DNA of 64,000 nucleotides from Hypomesus transpacificus (Eukaryota; Chordata; Actinopteri; Osmeriformes; Osmeridae). This document shows, in pieces, positions 45,501 to 64,000 of this stretch (within the stretch, counting starts at the first letter, position 1; every line of letters starts with the position of its first letter). The position numbers and the translations under genes were made by a program. The notes below the pieces were generated by a model. The model did not search any database. It was given only the letters and a program-made list of their open reading frames with translations, and was not told the DNA's origin. The DNA is taken from NCBI RefSeq assembly GCF_021917145.1, contig NC_061080.1, positions 2,213,497 through 2,277,496 of the forward strand. Reading direction: 5' to 3'.

Positions 45501-48500
45501 TTCGTGGTGAGGGACAGCACATCATACCAAGGCTCCTTTGGACTAGCAATGAAGATTGACAAGGTGCCAGCTAACATCTCTCCGACCAGCCAACTTGGTA
45601 AATTTCCCAGACTTCAGTTCACTGATTCAACATGTCTGAGTTTGTTCAAATTAGGCTTATTTTGGTTAGCTACAGGGTGTTTAAAAACAAGTCCTTCTGG
45701 GTTTGCCTGGAGATGGGTTGGAGTCCCTCCACAAATGTGGCAATAGGTGATTCATCTAAGCCATGGTCTACTCCATATCCTGGAACCCTCCTATATTCCC
45801 ATGTATTCTATATATACTGAGGGTGGGTATGAAGGAGGGAATATCCTATTGCCACATTTGTGCTTACACAATTCATAACAGAATTTACTAGAATACCGGA
45901 TTTGATCTGGGAGGACTTACCTAACTCTCTGAACTGACATGAGAGGGACTTGTCTGATATTCGCCTCAGAAAAGAATCATCACCTTCATTAGTTTATTTT
46001 TAAACGACTCATTTTACAGATTCAAGTTAACACCAGACGTTAAGGTTCTACCCCTTAGAGAAACGGGCCAACGCAAAACGAACAGTGGCGTTCCCAATGT
46101 CGTATTTTTCAGAAACCTTTCCGTTTCTTTATCACAGGCCTGGGCAGTTCAGATCTCATCAGACACTTTCTCATCGAGTCTTCAGCCAAAGGTGTCCGCA
46201 TCAAAGGAGCTTCTCAGGAACCCTACTTTGGTAAGCAAGCCACCCAAACGATGATGTCACCAGTGTATCGAGCCTAAATCAGACACATGTCTGGATATAA
46301 AAAGAAACACACACCTAGTACATCCTGTTAGAGTATGACCATACAATAGTCAGTCGTATCCTGTCTCAAGTGCACGTGGGAGGTGAACGCATGTTGTAAT
46401 CTCCCTCAAAAGGAGCACACTCATACAGTACGTGTGTGAGCTCCAGTGCTCTGACAGCCGTTACTCAAATCTAATGACTGCATAGTCCTTCTTTACTTTG
46501 TTACATCAGACTCTATACTCTACCTTCCTTTCAGACTCTGTACCTTATAAGAAGTCCTCAGGTCACATTTCAAACATTTATCTGGTCGACGGACATTTAT
46601 ACGCAATCTTATTCAGAGTTCAAACCTTATGTTATCATTCAAGTCAAAGTTCCATGTCAAGTCAGAAGTTGTCAAATTAGTGATTCAATTTCATGTTTCA
46701 GGAGATTTATGTAACAAACACAGCAGGGGCGTCGTTAGACACTTTTTACTGGGCCACGTGCCCCAGTATAAATCTGCTGTGCCCCAGTAAAATCTAAAGT
46801 TTGAGTTTTAACAATTCACTTTATTAGTCAGTGCATTAATTTTGAAAATGTACGCAGTATCCCAATCAACGCTTGTAAAAGTGTTAACCGAAAACCCAAA
46901 TCTATATGCATTCAGAATTCCATGTCTTCTGAGCTTGCCAAATAGCCACTGCAGCACAGACATATAGGTCCAGGGTGGCATTCCAGAAAGCAGGTTATGC
47001 AACATAACCAGGTAAGTTAACCCACTGGCTGATTCACAATATTGCAGCAACCTACTGGCAATGTTGCTACAACGCTGGGTGCCAGCTGGGGAGTTAACTT
47101 ACCCGGGTATGTCTCATAACCTGCTTTTAGGAATACCCCCCAGGTGTCGGACTCGGCACACAAGTCAGAATTGAGGTAGGCTAAGAAAACATTACAAAAC
47201 TAAAGATTGTTTCTAAATGATAGGCCTACCAATCATATTATTTTGACAAAAACATAAAAACAATATTACATGAAGCTCAAAAAAACTGTATTTGCGCTCA
47301 TATGATTGCGAAAAAAATGCGCTCGGGTTAACTATTGATGTCCCTGCCAAACCTGGGACAAACTTGCATCTGTCAGGTGTCAGGGGTGTCAAGTGGCTGA
47401 GCGGTTAGGGAATCGGGCTAGTAATCTAAAGGTCGCCAGTTCGATTCCCGGCCGAGCCAAATTACGTTGTGTCCTTGGGCAAGGCACTTCACCCTACTTG
47501 CCTCGGGGGAATGTCCCTGTACTTACTGTAAGTCGCTCTGGATAAGAGCGTCTGCTAAATGACTAAATGTAAAGTAAATGTAATCTCTGAACTGTTGTAT
47601 AGTGGATTAAAGCAAGGGGAATTTTCTATAGCCTAGTAGTGCATTGTGCCCAGCAAGCTCCATATAAAAAAAGGGATATGAATTAGGGGCCTGTGCCCCA
47701 GTAGAGTGTTATGTCTAACAACGCCTCTGAAGCACAAACTAATTCAATAATGTTGTATTAATGTCAATAAACAATTATCCAGTATGGCAAAGAACATCAG
47801 AAAATAAAGTCCACAGAAACTGCCTTTTATTTGGCCTTGCAAGTGTTTTTGCACGTATATGTCATTGGTCCACACTTTATGATTTACTGGAAATCAGTCT
47901 CTGAATGCAGTGTGTAGCCAAAGGTATTTTCTCAGAGCACTTCTGCCATCTTGTGGAAAGAAATGCAAAAGGCCACAATTGGCATCAGTATGTGTGTCAA
48001 TTGTTCTGAATGACTAATGTTCATTTATTTCATCCTCAACTGACATCCAATCTATGTTTGTTACACGTTTGCAGGAAGTCTGTCTGCCCTTGTTTATCAG
48101 CACACCATCACCCCGTATGCCCTACCCTGCAAATTACGTCTCCAATCACAAGGTACTTCAGTGCTGACAAGTTTGTGTGTTACCATCATGCACTATAGCC
48201 TATACATGTCTTTGTGTGTGAGCTTTGGTTACTTTTCAGCAAAGGTTAGCAGTTCAGGTGCAGAAAGTAATGACAAAATGAACAATTTTTAAGGAGATTC
48301 CTCTTTTTGAATCTGAACTTTTACGTCTGTAATTTGGATCGGTTGTGTACAAATGTTGTGTGGATATTGCAAACTGGACTGTGTGGTCAAACCTATGTCC
48401 ACACATTCAACATGCAGAACTGTCCACAGATCAAACCCAAGCAGAGGAGGGAGCAAATGACAAGTTAACAGAGGATGTGACAAAAACTGGTAGGTTGATT

Positions 48501-49728
48501 TTCTACAACACATAGCACTAGCTCCAGTGGCTTTCTATTGTAGCTACTAGCCAGCTAACATTGCTAACGCTGGTGGCACAGTGCTTGCAGTCTTACCTTA
48601 TCAAACGGTTGAAGAAACATCTACCCCCATCATTAAACTTTTCATCATTTCAACATTCACATTTTCACCATAATTTGAGCGTCGTCACGTAAACTCACTA
48701 AAAAGCATTCCACCAACCACAATACTTAAATTCTGGAAACAACGCAGGTTGACCTTACAGGTAATTGTCAAGCCTCACGCGATTCGCGCCAAATGAAATC
48801 CATTAATTTCTCAGACAAATATTTTCACTGAACAGGCCAAACAAAAAGTAGCCTTTTTGTAGAAGTAAAAGTACTAAATGTCCCTTTGAATGGAACTGAG
48901 CCGACATTTACCAAAAGTATTTTTGGTAAGTATGAGATTATGAAGTTGTCTTGTTGCCCATCCACCAATTGTATTCACGTACTTCGCTTCTCTTTCAAAT
49001 CTAGCCTGCAATTACCTCTACCTGTGCGCTGCACCTACTGAGATGCTGACAGGACCATGTGCGGTCCAGAAGGCAGTCACCTTCCTATTGCAGAAGAACA
49101 GCACAACCAAACCAACCATTGTCAACCTGAAAGTGTCACCTAAAGGTGTCACATTGACAGACATCCAGAGAAAGTAAGAACAAATTCCACTTGAAGCATA
49201 CCTGTGATTGTGTGATTACAATTTGTTTTTATTATTCAAATGTATTTGACCATGGCCCATGGTGTATTCTCTCTCTGTAGACTCTTCTTCAGACGTCACT
49301 ACCCTGCACATCTGTTGAGCTACAGTGGTGAAGATCCAGACAAGCGACTGTGAGTTGCTTTTTAAAAATAATGAGTAGGCCTTAATGTGTGCTTTGAACT
49401 AGGTTAATCACAGCAATTAATTGATCTAAATAGGTTATTAAATCACATTTTCTCTTCTCAGATGGATGAAAGATTGCAAACCGGCAAGGTACAGTGTATT
49501 TTCACCAACAGCTTGTAAATTATACCCTAAAATTCAAAATATTGTTTGCAGTTAAGTGAATGAAAACCTAATGTTGATATTTTTTTCTCCCACAGGATTT
49601 TTGGAATGGTAGTAAAAGATCCAGACGCTGGAATGGAGAACATCTGCCATGTTTTTGCAGAACATGAAGTCCTTCAACCTTGCAACCGGACTAATCAACT
49701 CATTCAAGGCATCATAGATATGATGTAA
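42523..49728 (+). CDS. tns4: Tensin-4 (CTEN)
   Basis: Twelve coding exons: 42523-42775, 44068-44398, 44603-44937, 45121-45216, 45466-45597, 46138-46230, 48075-48152, 48418-48489, 49005-49173, 49281-49349, 49462-49488 and 49596-49728. All phases join, giving 595 residues (human 715; the Ser/Pro-rich middle is shorter). Residues 49-71 contain LDVSLDTLNQLILELDPTFE, the conserved N-terminal motif. Residues about 85-320 are Ser/Pro-rich and probably disordered. The SH2 domain (about 325-437) begins KFWFCPHINR and has the phosphotyrosine Arg in GSFVVRDS. The PTB domain (about 465-590) begins NYLYLCAAPTEMLTGPCAVQ and ends at ICHVFAEHEV. It is a cytoplasmic adaptor at focal adhesions; like human tensin-4 it lacks the N-terminal actin-binding and phosphatase-like region of tensins 1-3. 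Confidence 0.95.
42776..44067 (+). other. tns4 intron after first coding exon
   Basis: Nearly 1.3 kb of plain sequence. I see no exon, repeat family or RNA gene in it. Confidence 0.6.
45730..45862. repeat. Inverted repeat in tns4 intron
   Basis: CACAAATGTGGCAATAGG (45730-45747) and CCTATTGCCACATTTGTG (45845-45862) are a perfect 18-bp inverted pair around a 97-bp loop. It could be a small MITE or its remnant. Confidence 0.75.
46973..47141. mobile_element. Foldback MITE
   Basis: Arms GGGTGGCATTCCAGAAAGCA... and ...CTGCTTTTAGGAATACCCCC pair imperfectly; AGCAGGTTATG and GTTAACTTACC motifs mirror each other further in (AAGTTAAC/GTTAACTT). There is no coding capacity. It is nested within the hAT-like element. 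Confidence 0.7.
47381..47582 (+). mobile_element. tRNA-derived SINE, copy 3 of 4
   Basis: The most complete head: AAGTGGCTGAGCGGTTAGGG resembles a tRNA A-box region and CGCCAGTTCGATTCCCGG a B box. Then follow the core TTGGGCAAGGCACTTCACCC and the tail CTGCTAAATGACTAAATGTA. The tRNA part lacks a plausible mature tRNA fold at its 3' side, so this is not a tRNA gene. Confidence 0.88.
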
Positions 49729-50263
49729 CCATTTCCAGGAAATTAGGTTGGAAATGTAAAAAGATGTCACAATGTCAATATGAATTTGCTAGATGGCCTG
49801 TGAGGTTTCTGACTTATGAAAAAATCATAATTGTTCACAATGTGTGAACCTTATGACTAACCTGTCTAGAATTTACAAAATCTTACTATTCTCCTTGAAT
49901 AGTACGACGATACCTTCTATGGAAAAACAATAAACACATAGTATAGATGATAGTTTGCCAATAATATTTGCTTGAGAAATGTATAACTAAATGTCTACTG
50001 ACTTCATAGCAGCATACATTATCACCCCAATGTGGACCGCTTAGAGTAAATCTGCAATATATTATCCAAGATTGGAAAAGTAGTTAGAATATGAGACATA
50101 TTGCTATGTAGATAAATACTTTTTGGATGAGGTATATGATCATAGAAGAATGTTTTATTTTCTTATGTAGGATCTGTTTTTTCTGAAATGTGTATATAGT
50201 TTATTTATATTTTTTGTTGTTGTTGCATATTATATTTGCTGTTCTGTTATTGGTGTGGACCAT

Positions 50264-50269
50264 AATAAA
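50264..50269 (+). promoter_or_regulatory. Poly(A) signal of tns4
   Basis: AATAAA in CCATAATAAACATTCACG, 536 bp after the tns4 stop. Only about 175 bp separate it from the likely krt222 poly(A) signal on the other strand. Confidence 0.6.
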
Positions 50270-50443
50270 CATTCACGAGTTCAATGACGGATCCATGTTC
50301 ACTTGCACAATGGTGAAAATCTAAAACAACAGAAAACATTCAGATCACCCCTAAGGATACACTGTCAGCTGACTAGATGATATAATGTTACATGGACAGA
50401 AACTTCAGATGAGAGTAATACACACAACAGCGTTTGTGGTCTT

Positions 50444-50449
50444 TTTATT
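50444..50449 (-). promoter_or_regulatory. Candidate poly(A) signal of krt222
   Basis: TTTATT on the plus strand reads AATAAA on the minus strand, about 1.3 kb beyond the krt222 stop. The interval 50450-51743 has no gene on either strand and would be the krt222 3' UTR. Confidence 0.45.
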
Positions 50450-51743
50450 TAAAGGATTAATTTGTTCGATAAAAGCACAATGCTTCATTCTTAAGTGAAA
50501 GAGGATCCCAGAAACAAAAAGAGAACTTAGATCAAGTACTCCACCAAGCAGAGCAAATCAAGCATTATGAAGAACTGCATAGATTATTCCGATTTTTACA
50601 CTTTTTTTTTTTTACATCAGAGGCACCCAATTGCAATGCACAATGGTTTCTTTCTCCATATCTTTGGTGCTAAATCAAAAAAGGTAGCAACAATTATTTA
50701 TATTGTTTAATCGTGTAACCAGTCATATAGTTATATACTTTGTTTAATACACCACAACCCCAAAGTTAAGCATTCTTGATACTGTTATGTAACTATTTAC
50801 AAATACTGCGCCCTTCTGGCTAAATCTGGGAATTCTTCTCTTACACAAAGTAAGTGACGTTAGTAGCCTAGTTGCAATTTGAGTCACAGTGAGCAGTTGA
50901 AAGAATATAAATTGCATTATGTACTGTACATGTTCTGTTTTAATTGCTATGGTTTGACTGTGTCCATGTTAGCATATTTAGCAAGTGGAGCAATGTTAAA
51001 GAAAGCACACTTTTTTTTTTACATCACCAAATCTCCCAGTTCTGGATCTCTTCAGGAGTCCATGCATAGCAAACCCATCAACCAATTCTCACAGACAAGA
51101 AAATATCTAGCCTTACATATAGACAGTCCACACTAGAATGTCATGTACAAGTCTGTGATATATCATTATTTACGTTAAGTGTGAACTGTTATATTGAGTG
51201 GTATTGAATTTTATGCTGTGGCTTCGTATGAAGACAGATATAGCTTGTGTAAATCTCTTATAACTATGCCCTAATGCACTCTGCAGGTAGAGTTAGAAAA
51301 TGTGATATTTAACTTGGGATATTTTAATAATCCCACTGACCGAGAGTGAAATGAGGGGATGGTCCCATGTGATCTCTGATTAGTGTGGCCCTTCATTGTT
51401 TACTGGGCTGGTTAAGACGATGCTACCGAAATGAGGTAGCTAATGATGTGTTTTGCTAAATAGTCAGACAAGAATGCTGATGTCACTGTCGTGATTTGGG
51501 TATTGAGAAAACTCTGGATACTGGGTTGTCATGGCGATACTGTACCACAAGCCAATGGATTGGCTGGGCTGTTCCCTCTGGTGATCCCATCTCATGTCAG
51601 TCTTGATGGTGGTGACCCCCAAAAGAATGCCACTCTCTTATTACTGCGACATCACGTCGACAACGACGCCTGGGTATCCTGGCAGGTCAACCTTAACTAC
51701 TGTCATTGCCGTGATGTCACGGATCGCTGCGGCCATGCTGGGG

Positions 51744-62898
<11,155 letters not shown>

Positions 62899-64000
62899 GG
62901 AAACCCTGTTTTGGGATGTCCACACGCATGCACACACACACACGTGCGGTACGCACCCACACAGACGGAATACACACAGACACGTATAGGTTCACAGACA
63001 CACACACACACAATCCTTAGCCTGCGGTTCGATCGACGAGACCAAACACACACACACTGCCTAACGTGTATTATGTTCGTTGCTTGCAGAGTACATGTCT
63101 ACCTTCGCAATGACACAGTTGGGTAGAGCCCTCTGCCACCCATGCAGCAAAGATTATCAACTCACAAGTGTTTACCTGGTAAATGTTTACACAGCGATAC
63201 ACTCACCTCTCAGGCAACATGGCCCTCTCTCCTGGTTACAACACACTGTACGTGTGTGTGTGTGAGTGTTTCTGCCCCACAGTCAGACGGATCCGTTCCA
63301 CTCTCCCCAGACCGAGCTTAGCTACATTCTTCCACGTCTCGTCGGCGGACTCTTTTGTTATCCTCACTGGGTTCGGGCAGGGTCAAGGGTCGTCCTGTCA
63401 CAAACGAGATGGGAGTGCCGACAGCGTTAGCCAAGCTAGCCGAGCTAGCGCTCTGGGACAGCTGTGTGTCAGCAGCAAACCTCAGGGGTTGGCCATGACA
63501 AGGCTAGTTCTCCCATTATCAACCGCCCCCTCCCCCCCCGCCCCTGCCCACCCCCCCTCCCCAACCCATCACCAGTAACAACAGGCTCTGGGGACAGAGC
63601 GAGGAGTGAGTTCCGAGCTAAGCGCTGGCCACACTGCTTGCATCACCAGCGCTCTGAAGCCCTTTGTGCACTGTGATCCGGGATTACTGAGCCGCTTTCA
63701 GACAGAGGGGCAACACCAGCTGTGGAGGGAAAGTTCAGGGACATGCAGATAGTGTGTCTTTGTCTGTTTGCGTGCGTCCCAACATTACACACGCTGTTTA
63801 TTGGTGATGAAGTGACGTCTCAATGATACACCCACTCAGCTGGGAGGCATGTGGTAAACACCGTAAACACTGTAACCCAAGTTCAAGTTCAAGTTTTTTA
63901 TTTGTCAGGTACACAGAACAACACAAGGTTAGACTGGGCACTGATATTCTTAAGACAAGACAACGCAAGCACCTGCCGTAACATAACATATAAGTACACA
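62899..64000. other. Region upstream of krt222 first recognised exon
   Basis: CA repeats at 62931-62942 and 62998-63012, a C-rich stretch near 63525-63565 and a probable interspersed repeat from 63885 to the window edge (TTTTTTATTTGTCAGGTACA, ACAGAACAACACAAGGTTA), a motif I recall as common in fish repeats. CCCAAAACAG|GG just before the ATG is a possible acceptor, so an upstream exon may lie here or beyond, but I cannot place it. Confidence 0.4.

Larger units (their letters stand above)
46724..47729. mobile_element. hAT-like non-autonomous element with nested insertions
   Basis: Ends are CAGGGGCGTCGTTAGACA (46724) and the complement of CAGAGGCGTTGTTAGACA (to 47729); the inner parts share GTGCCCCAGTA. 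Flanks AAACACAG and AAGCACAA match at 6 of 8 bases, fitting an old 8-bp target duplication as made by hAT elements. There is no transposase frame. A foldback (46973-47141) and a SINE (47381-47582) lie inside. It sits in the 1.8 kb tns4 intron 46231-48074, within the SH2-coding part of the gene. Confidence 0.6.

Noticed and set aside
47390..47460. Possible tRNA gene (A and B boxes visible)
   Set aside because: The same segment recurs with the same downstream core at 7751, 13294 and 59418, which defines a SINE head and not a functional tRNA gene.

Overview
This is nuclear DNA from a ray-finned (teleost) fish. Genes are split by GT-AG introns and the spacers hold abundant CA/TG and GA microsatellites, tRNA-derived SINEs, foldback MITEs and a Tc1-like transposon. 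The gene set matches human 17q21.2. I identified genes by comparing conceptual translations with remembered vertebrate protein families and by checking that exon phases join. No database search was run.

Layout. Positions 1-5460 (minus): the 5' half of an Aiolos-type Ikaros-family gene (ikzf3), running off the left edge. Positions 5461-8990: divergent spacer rich in microsatellites. Positions 9000-19433 (plus): complete igfbp4 with a TATA box and a large first intron. Positions 19434-26244: AT-rich spacer. Positions 26245-33330 (plus): complete smarce1 (BAF57). Positions 34628-36288: full-length Tc1-like transposon with a seemingly intact transposase. Positions 37886-40226 (plus): ccr7. Positions 41140-50270 (plus): tns4 (tensin-4). 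Positions 50440-62898 (minus): krt222, a type I keratin-like gene, convergent with tns4.

The genes are not an operon; they are unrelated cell functions held in an old syntenic block: a lymphoid transcription factor, a secreted IGF-binding protein, a SWI/SNF subunit, a lymphoid chemokine receptor, a focal-adhesion adaptor and an intermediate filament protein. Compared with human, smarce1-ccr7-tns4 is inverted as a unit between igfbp4 and krt222.

The points I rate highest are: the three-gene inversion; a krt222 that keeps the whole rod where human KRT222 begins at coil 2; an igfbp4 without the residues that form the human PAPP-A cleavage site; a ccr7 amino terminus without a hydrophobic signal peptide; a candidate CtBP motif in ikzf3; and several nested or foldback mobile elements. 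I saw no evidence of a wholly new multi-gene system.
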